Below, piece by piece: positions 24,648-33,005 of a stretch of 55,139 nt of DNA; position 1 is the stretch's first letter, and every line of letters starts with the position of its first letter. The position numbers and the translations under genes were made by a program. The stretch is from Streptomyces sp. (GTDB lineage Bacteria; Actinomycetota; Actinomycetes; Streptomycetales; Streptomycetaceae): assembly GCF_019510245.1 (NCBI RefSeq), contig NZ_JAEKKT010000176.1:1-55139 (forward strand), given 5' to 3'. The notes beneath the pieces are model-generated. The model was given only the letters and a program-made list of their open reading frames with translations, ran no database searches and was not told the DNA's origin.

Positions 24648-25034
24648 GCCGCCCCGTTCCCCGAATCCGCCGCGTCGTCCGGGCGGCCGCCGATCCGGCA
24701 CCGCCCGGTGTGCCGCTGCCCGGCACTCGCACGGAACGGTACTCAGCACCGGCCACCGGGCGCAGCCCCGGGGACGAGGCCGCCGGCGTGGCCATCACCA
24801 CTCCGGACGCGGCCGACCGCCCTTCCGGTCCGGGGCACCAGAGCCCCCCGCTCGACATCGGCGCAGGTCATCCGGCGCCCCGGGCCCGCCCACCGACCAC
24901 GTTCCGGGAGTTTTCCACAGGTCGTGGCCAAGGTTTTCCACAGGGATTGATCGTCGGTGCGGCCACGGCGACCATGGGATTGGCCGGAACCGAACGATCG
25001 GACGGGACCCGGCGGGGCCGTGCCTCGCCGTGGG
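24648..25034. other. 387-bp intergenic stretch with two DnaA-box-like sites
   Basis: No gene is apparent. The stretch carries the promoter side of the DUF5819 operon, two copies of TTTTCCACAGG (starting at 24912 and 24935), each one base from the Streptomyces DnaA box, and a one-mismatch PaaR-like palindrome ACCGAACGATCGGA (24988-25001). Confidence 0.5.
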
Positions 25035-27470
25035 TCAGGCGTTCGCGACCCGGGCCTGGAGCATGCGGCGGACGGCGTCCGAGCGCTCCAGAAGGGTTTT
25101 GCGGACCACGGGGACCGCTTCCCGGGCCGCCTGACGGACCGTCTCGATGTACCCGGCATCGATGGCGTACGACGGGAAGAGATGGGAGGTGTAGGTCATC
25201 GCCGGGATCATGCCGCCCTGGTGCAGTTCGGGGATCGCGGCCAGGTAGCGCTCGGCGTAGGGGGCGAGCTGGGCGTCCTGGCCGGGGCGCCAGAAGGCGG
25301 CCGCCACCGCGGAGACCGACGCGACGGGCACCTCGCGGTTCACGGCCAGCCGCTGCCAGACCTCGGCCTTCGCGGCCGGATCGGGGAGGGCGGCACGGAC
25401 GGTGAGGGTGCGCACCCAGGCGTCGGGGTCGGCATCGCGTGCGAGCAGCGCGGCGGACTCGGCGGTGACGTCGCCGCCGAGTTCGGCCTCGCGGACGAGG
25501 GCACGCCAGCGCAGGTCGACGTCGTCGCCCGCCTGCTCGCGGAGCCAGGCCAGGTCCTCGGCGCCGGTCGCGGTGCGGGCGAGGCCGCGCAGGGCGACCT
25601 GGCGGCGGCCCGGGTCGGCGGCGAGCCGCCGGCACGCCGCGGCCACCGCCTCGGTCAGCGCGGGGCGTTCGGCGGGCGCGGCCCAGAGTTCGGCGATGCT
25701 GATGACGAGCGTGAGGTAGGGCTCGATCACGGCGTCGGACGTCTCGGCCGCGAGGACCGCGGTGAGGCAGCGGCCGGCCTCGGCCGCCGTGGCCTCGCCG
25801 GCCGTGAGCATGTCCCAGACGGTGGCGGCGGCCACACCCCGCGAGATCGCCGTGGGCAGCTGGGCCGCCGCGCGGAGGAGGGTGTCCAGGGCGGCGGGGT
25901 CCGGGCGCGTGGTGGCGAAGGTGAGGTCGTCGTCGTTGACCAGGAGGAGTTCGGAGGTGGCGGGAAGGCCGGTGACCGGGGTGCGGGCCTCGGTGACCTC
26001 GACGCGGACCAGCGCGGTGCGTTCCAGGGCGTCGCCGGCACGGTCGTACGCGCCGACCGCGAGGACCTGGGGGCGCGGGTTGCCGTCGGCGAGCAGGGCG
26101 ACGGTGTCGCCGTCGTGCTCCAGGGTGAAGCGGTCGGTGCCGGCGGTCTCCAGCCAGGCCTTGCGCCAGCCGGTCAGGTCGCGGCCGCCGGCCTCGGCGA
26201 GGGCGTCGATCAGGTCCTGGAGGGTGGTGGTGCCCCAGGCGTGCCGGGCGAAGTAGGCGGCCATGCCGGTGCGGAAGCGGTCCTCGCCGACGTAGGTCAT
26301 CAGCTGGTGCAGGACGGAGGCGCCCTTGGGGTAGGTGATGTTGTCGAAGATCGACGCGGCCTGGGCGACGTCGTGGATGGGCTGGTGGATCGGGTGCGAG
26401 ACCGGTCCCTGGTCGGAGAGGTAGGCCCTGACCTTGCCGCTGAGGAGATGGCCGGCCCAGGCGTCGGTGTAGCGGGTGGCGCCCTCGGCGGCCCAGTGGC
26501 AGGCGAACTCGGCGAAGGCCTCGTTCAGCCACAGGTCGTCCCACCAGCGCATGGTGACGATGTTGCCGAACCACATGTGCGCCATCTCGTGCAGGAGCAC
26601 CACCGCGAGCAGCTCGCGCTCGGCGGGCGTCGGCTCGGCGCGCCGCAGGAAGGCGTCCGACCAGGTCACGCAGCCGTAGTTCTCCATCGCGCCGCCGAAC
26701 TCGGGCATGAACACCTGGTCGTAGCTGCGCTGCGGGAACGGCATCGCGAAGGCCTCCGCGTAGAAGGCGAGGCCCTGCCGGGTGAGGGTGAAGACGTCGT
26801 CGGCGTCGCGTTCCAGGACCTCGGCGAGCGAACGGCGAGCGTAGATGCCGAGGTCGTGGCCGTCGGCCTCGCGGCGGATCCCGTGGAAGGGGCCGGCGTT
26901 GACGACGGTGTTGTACACGGACAGCGGCGGGGTGTCCGGGAAGCTCCAGCGGCGGGCCGCGCCCTGCTCCTCGATCCGCGGGTCACCGGAGTTGCTGAGG
27001 ACGGTCCAGGCGGCCGGGGCGGTGACGGTGAAGGCGTGCGGGGCCTTGAGGTCGGGCTGGTCGAAGCAGGCCCAGACGAACCGGGCCTCGTCGGGTTCGA
27101 AACTCGTCCACACGTACACCTCGCCGTCGGCGGGATCGGTGGCCTTGTGCACGCCCTGCCCGGCCGCGGTGTCGGCCTGGACGCTCTCGACGCGCAGCAC
27201 GTTGTGCGCGGCCAGTCCGGGCAGCGGGATCCGGCCGTCGCCGGAGGGGGTGAGGGGAGTGCCGTTCAGGGTGGCGGCGCGGACCTCGGCCGCGCAGTCG
27301 ACGAAGGTCTCCGCGCCCGGTTCGGAGCAGCTGAAGGTGACCGTGGAGACGCAGCGGACCTCCGGCCCGTCGGGCAGCGCGGTGAGGTCGACGTCCACGT
27401 CGTACCGCTCGACCCTGATGAGTGCGGCCCGGTGCTCGGCCTCGGTGCGGGTCAGGCTTCGGATCCCCAT
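25035..27470 (-). CDS. pepN: aminopeptidase N (M1 family zinc metallopeptidase)
   Basis: The 811-residue enzyme removes N-terminal residues from peptides. It has the exopeptidase GGAMENYG motif and the zinc site HEMAHMWFGN followed 18 residues on by the third ligand Glu in LNEAFAEF. A C-terminal ERAP1-like helical domain (about 500-811) completes the family architecture. There is no signal peptide, so it is cytoplasmic. It is transcribed alone on the minus strand, divergent from the acyl-CoA dehydrogenase across a 160-bp region with operator-like palindromes. The length is slightly below the usual 850-860 of Streptomyces PepN. Confidence 0.93.
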   Translation of the reverse strand: MGIRSLTRTEAEHRAALIRVERYDVDVDLTALPDGPEVRCVSTVTFSCSEPGAETFVDCAAEVRAATLNGTPLTPSGDGRIPLPGLAAHNVLRVESVQADTAAGQGVHKATDPADGEVYVWTSFEPDEARFVWACFDQPDLKAPHAFTVTAPAAWTVLSNSGDPRIEEQGAARRWSFPDTPPLSVYNTVVNAGPFHGIRREADGHDLGIYARRSLAEVLERDADDVFTLTRQGLAFYAEAFAMPFPQRSYDQVFMPEFGGAMENYGCVTWSDAFLRRAEPTPAERELLAVVLLHEMAHMWFGNIVTMRWWDDLWLNEAFAEFACHWAAEGATRYTDAWAGHLLSGKVRAYLSDQGPVSHPIHQPIHDVAQAASIFDNITYPKGASVLHQLMTYVGEDRFRTGMAAYFARHAWGTTTLQDLIDALAEAGGRDLTGWRKAWLETAGTDRFTLEHDGDTVALLADGNPRPQVLAVGAYDRAGDALERTALVRVEVTEARTPVTGLPATSELLLVNDDDLTFATTRPDPAALDTLLRAAAQLPTAISRGVAAATVWDMLTAGEATAAEAGRCLTAVLAAETSDAVIEPYLTLVISIAELWAAPAERPALTEAVAAACRRLAADPGRRQVALRGLARTATGAEDLAWLREQAGDDVDLRWRALVREAELGGDVTAESAALLARDADPDAWVRTLTVRAALPDPAAKAEVWQRLAVNREVPVASVSAVAAAFWRPGQDAQLAPYAERYLAAIPELHQGGMIPAMTYTSHLFPSYAIDAGYIETVRQAAREAVPVVRKTLLERSDAVRRMLQARVANA

Positions 27471-27569
27471 GTGTCCTCCCTCGTGTGTCCGTCCCCCGTC
27501 GGCGGACAGCGGCCGTCAGCCTACGACGGGAGGAGCGGGTGATCGCAGGGGTTTTGGGTTCCCTTCTTC

Positions 27570-27599
27570 TAGAACCTGTTCTATCTTGACGGACCGTCA
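27570..27599. promoter_or_regulatory. KstR-like operator and adjacent palindrome upstream of the acyl-CoA dehydrogenase
   Basis: TAGAACCTGTTCTA (27570-27583) is a perfect inverted repeat and fits the KstR pattern TNNAACNNGTTNNA of the TetR regulator of steroid degradation in actinobacteria. Three bases later TGACGGACCGTCA (27587-27599) is a second perfect palindrome around one base. Both lie 33 to 62 bp before the dehydrogenase start and 100 to 130 bp from the pepN start. Confidence 0.6.
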
Positions 27600-27631
27600 G
27601 ATCAGCGGGGACCCGCCGGGAGGACAGGACC

Positions 27632-28789
27632 GTGGACTTCACCTTCACCGAGGAGCAGTTGGCGGCGGCCGAGGCGGCACGCGGGGTGTTCGCCGGGGTG
27701 GCGCCGGACGCGGTGCCGAGCCCGGCGCTGACCACCGGTGCCGTGGCCGAGGGCTTCGACCGGGAACTGTGGGACAGGCTGGCGGGCGCGGATCTGCTGA
27801 GCCTGCTGGTGGGCGAGGAGTACGGCGGCGCCGCTCTGGACGCCATCGCGCTCTGCCTGGTGCTGCGGGAGTCGGCGAAGGTGCTGGCCCGGGTGCCGCT
27901 GCTGGAGCACAGCGCGGCCCTGGCGGCCGTCCAGAAATACGGCACGGCAAAGCTGCGGGACCGGCTGGCGGCGCGGGCGGGGCGGGGCGAACTGGTGCTG
28001 ACCGTCGCCGCGAGCGGGCGCACCGGGCACGACCCGGCCGAGCTCGCGGTGACCGCGCGGCGGGACGGTGACACATGGGTGCTGGACGGGGTGCAGACGG
28101 CGGTTCCGTGGGCCTTCGACGCCGGTCTCGTCGTCGTGCCTGCGCGCACCGACGCGGACCGGAGCGTGCTGGCGCTGGTGGCGCCGGGCGGCGGAGGGGG
28201 CGCGTCCGGCGTCCCGGCCGGGGTCACGGTCGCCGAGCAGGTGTCGACCAGCGGGGAACGGCTCGGAGAGCTGCGGCTGGAGTCGGCCCGGGTCGCGGGC
28301 CGCGACGTGGTGGTGGCGGACGGCGCCTGGGAGTGGCTGCGCGAGCTGCTGGTGACCGGGACGTGTGCGCTGGCGCTCGGGCTGGGTGAGCGGGTCCTGC
28401 GGATGACCGCCGAGTACGCCGGCAAGCGGGAGCAGTTCGGGCACCCCATCGCCACGTTCCAGGCGGTGGCCGTGCAGGCCGCCGACCGGTACATCGACCT
28501 GCGCGCCATGGAGGCGACGCTGTGGCAGGCGGCGTGGCGGATCGCGTCGGGGGCGGCCGGGGCGCTGCCGGCGGCCGGGGACGTGGCGGTGGCGAAGATC
28601 TGGGCGGCCGACGGGGTGCGGCGGGTGGTGCAGACCGCTCAGCATCTGCACGGGGGGTTCGGGGCCGACACGGAGTACGTGCTGCACCGGTACCACGCCT
28701 GGGCGAAGCAGATCGAGCTGGCGCTCGGGGGGGCCGGGGCCCATGAGGAGGCGCTGGGGGATCTGCTCGCTGCGCATCCACTGGGGTAG
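27632..28789 (+). CDS. acyl-CoA dehydrogenase
   Basis: The 385-residue flavoprotein has the acyl-CoA dehydrogenase layout: an N-terminal helical domain (FTFTEEQLAAAEAARGVF, LVGEEYGGAALDAIAL), a middle beta domain (LTVAASG, TWVLDGVQTAVPWAFDAGLVVV), and a C-terminal FAD-binding helical domain with REQFGHPIATFQAVAVQAADRYIDL and TAQHLHGGFGADTEYVLHRYHAWAKQ. The usual catalytic Glu position near the C-terminus is not clear, and the short length places it with FadE-type enzymes of steroid and branched substrates. The upstream KstR-like operator agrees with that. The GTG start has a GGGAGGA site. Confidence 0.88.
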   Translation: MDFTFTEEQLAAAEAARGVFAGVAPDAVPSPALTTGAVAEGFDRELWDRLAGADLLSLLVGEEYGGAALDAIALCLVLRESAKVLARVPLLEHSAALAAVQKYGTAKLRDRLAARAGRGELVLTVAASGRTGHDPAELAVTARRDGDTWVLDGVQTAVPWAFDAGLVVVPARTDADRSVLALVAPGGGGGASGVPAGVTVAEQVSTSGERLGELRLESARVAGRDVVVADGAWEWLRELLVTGTCALALGLGERVLRMTAEYAGKREQFGHPIATFQAVAVQAADRYIDLRAMEATLWQAAWRIASGAAGALPAAGDVAVAKIWAADGVRRVVQTAQHLHGGFGADTEYVLHRYHAWAKQIELALGGAGAHEEALGDLLAAHPLG

Positions 28790-28844
28790 GGGATGCGGAA
28801 GGGGGCGTTCGGTCGTGTGTGATCTGCGGGGCGGTGGGGGCCGG

Positions 28845-28904
28845 TCGCGCAGTTCCTCCCCCGGCCTTCGGCCGGGGGCACCCCCAGCGCCCCTGACGGG
28901 GCGC
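28845..28904 (+). repeat. intergenic repeat, copy 3
   Basis: Third copy of the 60-nt unit, between the convergent acyl-CoA dehydrogenase and rhodanese genes, 17 bases beyond the rhodanese stop. Confidence 0.75.
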
Positions 28905-28921
28905 TCCACCGCTGGGTCGCC

Positions 28922-29269
28922 TCAGACGACGAAGCCCGGCTCTCCCCCGTCCGTGACGACCTCGCGGCCCGCCGCCTGCCACACCTGCATGCCGCCGTCG
29001 ACGTTCACGGCGTCGATGCCCTGCTGGACCAGGTACATCGTGACCTGGGCCGAGCGGCCGCCGGAGCGGCAGATGACGTGGACGCGGGCGTCCTGGGGAG
29101 CCGCCTCGGTGAATTCGCCGTAGCGGGCCGCGAACTCGCTGATCGGGATGTGCAGGGCACCGGCGGCGTGGCCCGCCTGCCACTCGTCGTCCTCGCGGAC
29201 GTCCAGGAGGAAATCGCCGTCCTTGAGGTCCGCGACCTCGACCGTGGGCACACGCGCTGCGAAGTTCAT
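28922..29269 (-). CDS. rhodanese-like single-domain protein
   Basis: The 115-residue protein is one rhodanese domain with the active-site loop CRSGGRSAQ (catalytic Cys at about 67) after DVREDDEWQAGHAAGALHIP and before NVDGGMQVWQAAG. Such proteins move sulfane sulfur between thiols or serve as sulfur carriers. It stands alone, 32 bases from the J-domain gene, and may be read with it. Confidence 0.88.
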   Translation of the reverse strand: MNFAARVPTVEVADLKDGDFLLDVREDDEWQAGHAAGALHIPISEFAARYGEFTEAAPQDARVHVICRSGGRSAQVTMYLVQQGIDAVNVDGGMQVWQAAGREVVTDGGEPGFVV

Positions 29270-29300
29270 GTCCCCGACGCTACCCGACCGGGGCGGAGGC

Positions 29301-30113
29301 CTACTCCTGGGTCAGCAGGGCCGCCAGTTCCGCCTCGCGTTCGGTCACGTCCTTCCGGAGCCGCTCGGCGATCTCGTCGAGGAGACCGTCGGGGTCGTCG
29401 GGGGCCAGCCGGAGCAGGCCGGCGATGGGGCCGTTCTCCAGCTCCTTGGCGACCAGGCCGAGCAGTTCCTTGCGCTCGGAGAGCCACTCCAGGCGGGCGT
29501 ACAGCTCCTCGGCCCGGCTCGGCCTGCGCTCCGGCGGGACCGGTCCGGCCGCCCACTCCTCGGCCAGCTCGCGCAGCAGGGCCTCGTCGCCACGGGCGTA
29601 GGCCGCGTTGACCCGGCTGAGGAACTCCTCGCGCCGCTGCTGCTCGGCCTCGTCCTGCACCAGGTCCGGGTGGGCCTTGCGGGCCAGCTCGCGGTAGAGG
29701 CGGCGGGCCTCCTCGCCGGGGCGGACCCGCTGCGGCGGCCGGACCTCCTGCTCGGTGAGCATCGCGACGGCCTCCGGGAACAGGCCGTCGCCGTCCATCC
29801 AGCCGTGCAGCAGCTCCTCGACACCGGGGATGGGCAGGACCCGGGCCCGGGCCTCCTCGGCGGCACGGATGTCCTCGGGGTCGCCGGTGCGGGCGGCCTT
29901 CGCCTCGGCGATCCGCGCGTCCAGCTCCTCGATGCGGAGGTAGAGGGGGCCGAGCTTCTGTTCGTGCAGGCGGGAGAAGTTCTCCACCTCGACACGGAAG
30001 GTCTCGACCGCGATCTCGTACTCGATCAACGCCTGCTCGGCGGCCCGTACGGCCTGCTCCAGCCGCTCCTCGGGCCGCGGTGCCTGGGACTGCTCAGCTT
30101 CCGGGGTCGTCAC
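29301..30113 (-). CDS. J-domain-like protein with coiled coil
   Basis: The 270-residue protein starts with a coiled coil (about 17-90; EQAVRAAEQALIEYEIAVETF) and has a mid-protein J-domain-like segment RLYRELARKAHPDLVQDEAEQQRREEF, then LSRVNAAYARGDEALL, with the HPD tripeptide that contacts DnaK. A second helical region follows. It is probably a co-chaperone or a degenerate J protein. The partner Hsp70 is not encoded here. It lies nine bases from the next gene on the minus strand. Confidence 0.8.
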   Translation of the reverse strand: MTTPEAEQSQAPRPEERLEQAVRAAEQALIEYEIAVETFRVEVENFSRLHEQKLGPLYLRIEELDARIAEAKAARTGDPEDIRAAEEARARVLPIPGVEELLHGWMDGDGLFPEAVAMLTEQEVRPPQRVRPGEEARRLYRELARKAHPDLVQDEAEQQRREEFLSRVNAAYARGDEALLRELAEEWAAGPVPPERRPSRAEELYARLEWLSERKELLGLVAKELENGPIAGLLRLAPDDPDGLLDEIAERLRKDVTEREAELAALLTQE

Positions 30114-30122
30114 CCGACCAGC

Positions 30123-30587
30123 CTAGGCCCTGTCGTCGTCGTCGGTGGCCGGGACCCATTCGGCGACCAGATCGGTGCAGGCCACGACGAGGGTGCCGGG
30201 ACGGCAGGCCAGCTCGTGGGTGCAGCCGCCGGGATGCGGGAGGATCTCGTCGAGGATCACCTCGCCGAGCGAGGTGAGATCGCAGGCGCCCAGGATGTCC
30301 GTCTGGAAGCGGGAGACGCCCGTGTAGCGGACGATCAGGTCCTCGTCGTGCCGGTGGCAGTCGTGGCGGAAGCGGATCTCCATGTCGGCGGGGGCCGTGC
30401 GGCGCATGTCCAGCGGGCGCAGGTCCTTCACGCAGCGGCGGCCGCCGAAGTCGTAGTGGCGCGGGTCGGTGGCGAAGGCACGGGCGCCGGGGGGCAGGCC
30501 GCCGGCGAGTTCCGGCAGCCGCTCCAGGTAGGGGCCCGGGTCGATGGAGACCGCGGCCGCGTCCTCGGCGATTTCGACGTACTTCAC
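30123..30587 (-). CDS. conserved hypothetical protein, 154 aa
   Basis: The protein has no recognisable domain. It is acidic, with His- and Cys-containing stretches (RFRHDCHRHDEDLIVRYTG, DILGACDLTSLGEVILDEI, HPGGCTHELACRPG) that could bind metal. The ATG start at 30587 has AGAGGTG-type spacing upstream. It lies between a DUF2252 gene and a J-domain gene on the same strand. I offer no function. Confidence 0.7.
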   Translation of the reverse strand: MKYVEIAEDAAAVSIDPGPYLERLPELAGGLPPGARAFATDPRHYDFGGRRCVKDLRPLDMRRTAPADMEIRFRHDCHRHDEDLIVRYTGVSRFQTDILGACDLTSLGEVILDEILPHPGGCTHELACRPGTLVVACTDLVAEWVPATDDDDRA

Positions 30588-30665
30588 ATCAGCACCTCTC
30601 GGAAGACCGGAGGCCGGAAGCCGGAAGCGGGGGACGGGAGCCGGAGCGCACGCGGACCACGCGGA

Positions 30666-32084
30666 TCACACCCCGAGCTCCGCCGCTATCCGTCCCGCCC
30701 GCACCGCGGTCACCAGCTCCTCGTGGTCGGCCTCCGTGCGGTCGGCGTAGGTCACCGCGAACCCGGCGATCGCCTCGTCCAGCTCCTCGTTCTTGCCGCA
30801 GTAGCCGGCGATCAGGCGCGGGTCGGCACTGTGCGAGTGGGCGCGCGCCAGCAGGGCGCCGGTCATCCGGCCGTAGTCGTCGATCTGGTCGGGGGACAGG
30901 GCGGCCGGGTCGACGCTGCCCTTGCGGTTGCGGAACTGGCGGACCTGGAACGGGCGGCCGTCCACCGTGGTCCAGCCGAGCAGGATGTCGCTGACCACCT
31001 GCATCCGCTTCTGGCCGAGGACAACCCGGCGGCCCTCGTGGTCGACGGCCGCCGTCTCGAAGCCGGCCGTGGCGAGATGGGGGACGAGCGCGGACGGGCG
31101 GGCCTCCTTGACCTGGAGGATCAGCGGCTCGCCGCGGTGGTCGAGGAGGAGGACGACGTAGGAGCGGGTGCCGACGCTGCCGGTGCCGACGATCCGGAAG
31201 GCGACGTCGTGCGGGGTGTGCCGGGCGAGCAGCGGGTGACGGTCCTCGGAGAGCGTGGTCACGTAGTGCTCCAGGGCGGCGGTGACCGCCTCGGCCTCCG
31301 CGTCCGGGACCCGGCGCAGCACCGGCACGGCGTCCACGAAGCGGCGGCCGCCGTCCTCGGTGGGCTCGGTGGAGCGGGCCGCGAACCGGCCGCTGGTGTT
31401 GGCGTGGGCCTTCTCCGAGACCCGGCGCAGGGTGCCGATCATGTCGTGGGCGTCGGAGTGGGAGACCAGTTCCTCGTCCGCGATCGCGTTCCACGCGTCC
31501 AGGACCGGGAGCTTGGCCAGCAGGCGCATGGTGCGGCGGTAGGCGCCGGCCGCGTCGCCCGCCGCCTTGCGGCACATGTCCTCGTCGGCGCCCGCCTCCC
31601 GGCCGGCCAGCACCAGGGAGGCGGCGAGCCGCTTGAGGTCCCACTCCCAGGGGCCGAGCACCGTCTCGTCGAAGTCGTTCAGGTCGATGACGAGGTCGCC
31701 GCGCGGGTCGCCGTACAGACCGAAGTTGGCCGCGTGGGCGTCGCCGCAGACCTGGGTGGCGATCCTGGTCATCGGGGTGCGGGCCAGGTCGTGCGCCATC
31801 AGGCCGGCCGAGCCGCGCAGGAACGCGAACGGGCTCGCCGCCATCCTGCCGACCCTTATCGGGATCAGCTCCGCAATGCGGTCCCGGTTGGACTCCTCGA
31901 CCGCGCGGACCGCGTCGGGGCGCGAGCCGTCCAGGTCCAGGGCGTCATGGCTGCGGCGCGGCACCGCCGAACGCAGCGCCTTTCCCTCCTCCTTGGGGGA
32001 GCCCTGCGAAGGCCACTGCGCAAAGCCCTTCGGCGCGGGCAGCTTGCGCCCGCCGGCCGCCGTCGGCTCTTCCACTCCGGTCAC
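30666..32084 (-). CDS. DUF2252-family protein (kinase-like fold)
   Basis: Taking the GTG at 32084-32082, which has GGGGGAGG eight bases upstream, gives 472 residues. An upstream TTG at 32132 would add 16 residues but has no ribosome site. DUF2252 marks are RMAASPFAFLRGSAGLMAHDLA, CGDAHAANFGLYGDPRGDLVIDLNDFDETVLGPWEWDLKRLA (the GDAHxxN and DFD of a phosphotransferase-like catalytic site), RSYVVLLLDHRGEPLILQVKEA, and YGRMTGALLARAHSHSAD. The fold resembles aminoglycoside phosphotransferases, but substrates are unknown. Confidence 0.85.
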   Translation of the reverse strand: MTGVEEPTAAGGRKLPAPKGFAQWPSQGSPKEEGKALRSAVPRRSHDALDLDGSRPDAVRAVEESNRDRIAELIPIRVGRMAASPFAFLRGSAGLMAHDLARTPMTRIATQVCGDAHAANFGLYGDPRGDLVIDLNDFDETVLGPWEWDLKRLAASLVLAGREAGADEDMCRKAAGDAAGAYRRTMRLLAKLPVLDAWNAIADEELVSHSDAHDMIGTLRRVSEKAHANTSGRFAARSTEPTEDGGRRFVDAVPVLRRVPDAEAEAVTAALEHYVTTLSEDRHPLLARHTPHDVAFRIVGTGSVGTRSYVVLLLDHRGEPLILQVKEARPSALVPHLATAGFETAAVDHEGRRVVLGQKRMQVVSDILLGWTTVDGRPFQVRQFRNRKGSVDPAALSPDQIDDYGRMTGALLARAHSHSADPRLIAGYCGKNEELDEAIAGFAVTYADRTEADHEELVTAVRAGRIAAELGV

Positions 32085-32248
32085 GTCGACCGCCTCCCCC
32101 GTACTCCACGCACGCACACGCACGAACATCAACTCGTGGAGACGGTACAGGTGGGGGGCCGAGAGCCGTCAGACCCTGTGGATAACTTCAGGGGCATTCA
32201 GATGGGTTGGTGCATGCCGTCGACCGTCTGCGGGCCGGTGGGGGCCGT

Positions 32249-32270
32249 TCGCGCAGTCCCCTCGCCCCTT
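32249..32270 (+). repeat. short degenerate copy of the intergenic repeat
   Basis: TCGCGCAGTCCCCTCGCCCC resembles the conserved end of the 60-nt unit without the hairpin middle, 76 bases beyond the response-regulator stop. A TGTGGATAA at 32170-32178, the E. coli DnaA-box consensus, precedes it. The rest of 32085-32345 shows no gene. Confidence 0.5.
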
Positions 32271-32345
32271 GAGGCGGGACACCCACCTTTCTTGGGTGCG
32301 CACCCGCGGCCGAACCACCGCAGCACGCCCCGAAAACCAGAGGCC

Positions 32346-33005
32346 TCACGCCCGCAGATACGCCAGCACAGCCAGCACCCGCCGATGCGAGTCCTCCGCC
32401 GGCGGCAGGTCCAGCTTCGTCAGGATCCCCCCGATGTGCTTGCCCACCGCCGCCTCCGAGACCACCAGCTCTCGCGCGATCGCCCCGTTCGACTTCCCCT
32501 CGGCGACCAGCGCGAGCACCTCCCGCTCGCGCGGGGACAGCCGCTCCAGCGGATCCCGGCGCCGGCGCAGCAGTTGCCGTACCACCTCGGGGTCGACCAC
32601 CGTCCCCCCGTCCGCCACCTCCCCCAACGCCGCGACGAACTCCGCCACCTGCCCCACCCGGTCCTTGAGCAGGTACCCGATGCCCGACCCGTCCCCGGAG
32701 TCGAGGAGTTCGGCGACGTAACTGCGCTGGACGTACTGGCTGAGGACCAGGATCGGCAACGTCGGCCGGGACGCGCGCAGCCGCACCGCCGCGTGCAGGC
32801 CCTCGTCCTGGAAGCCCGGCGGCATCCGCACGTCGGTCACGACGACGTCGGGCGCGTGCTCCTCGACCGCGGCGACCAGCGCCTCCGCGTCCCCCACCGC
32901 GGCGACCACCTCGTGGCCGAACCGGCCCAGCAGCCCCGCGATCCCCTCTCGCAGCAGCACGCCGTCCTCGGCCAGGACTACGCGCAGAGGTCGATCGGCT
33001 CGCAC
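32346..33005 (-). CDS. NarL/LuxR-family response regulator
   Basis: The 219-residue protein has a receiver domain (RVVLAEDGVLLREGIAGLL, phospho-acceptor Asp in VVVTDVRMPP, Thr/Ser switch LVLSQY, Lys in YLLKDRV) and a C-terminal LuxR helix-turn-helix (LSPREREVLALVAEGKSNGAIARELVVSE then KHIGGILTKLDL). The GTG start lies 28 bases inside the 3' end of the kinase gene, in a different frame, so the pair is translationally coupled. It probably controls the divergent ABC transporter. Confidence 0.92.
   Translation of the reverse strand: MRADRPLRVVLAEDGVLLREGIAGLLGRFGHEVVAAVGDAEALVAAVEEHAPDVVVTDVRMPPGFQDEGLHAAVRLRASRPTLPILVLSQYVQRSYVAELLDSGDGSGIGYLLKDRVGQVAEFVAALGEVADGGTVVDPEVVRQLLRRRRDPLERLSPREREVLALVAEGKSNGAIARELVVSEAAVGKHIGGILTKLDLPPAEDSHRRVLAVLAYLRA

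Noticed and set aside
24957..27542. 861-residue plus-strand frame opposite pepN
   Set aside because: Antisense shadow typical of GC-rich genes; the minus strand has complete M1 peptidase motifs.
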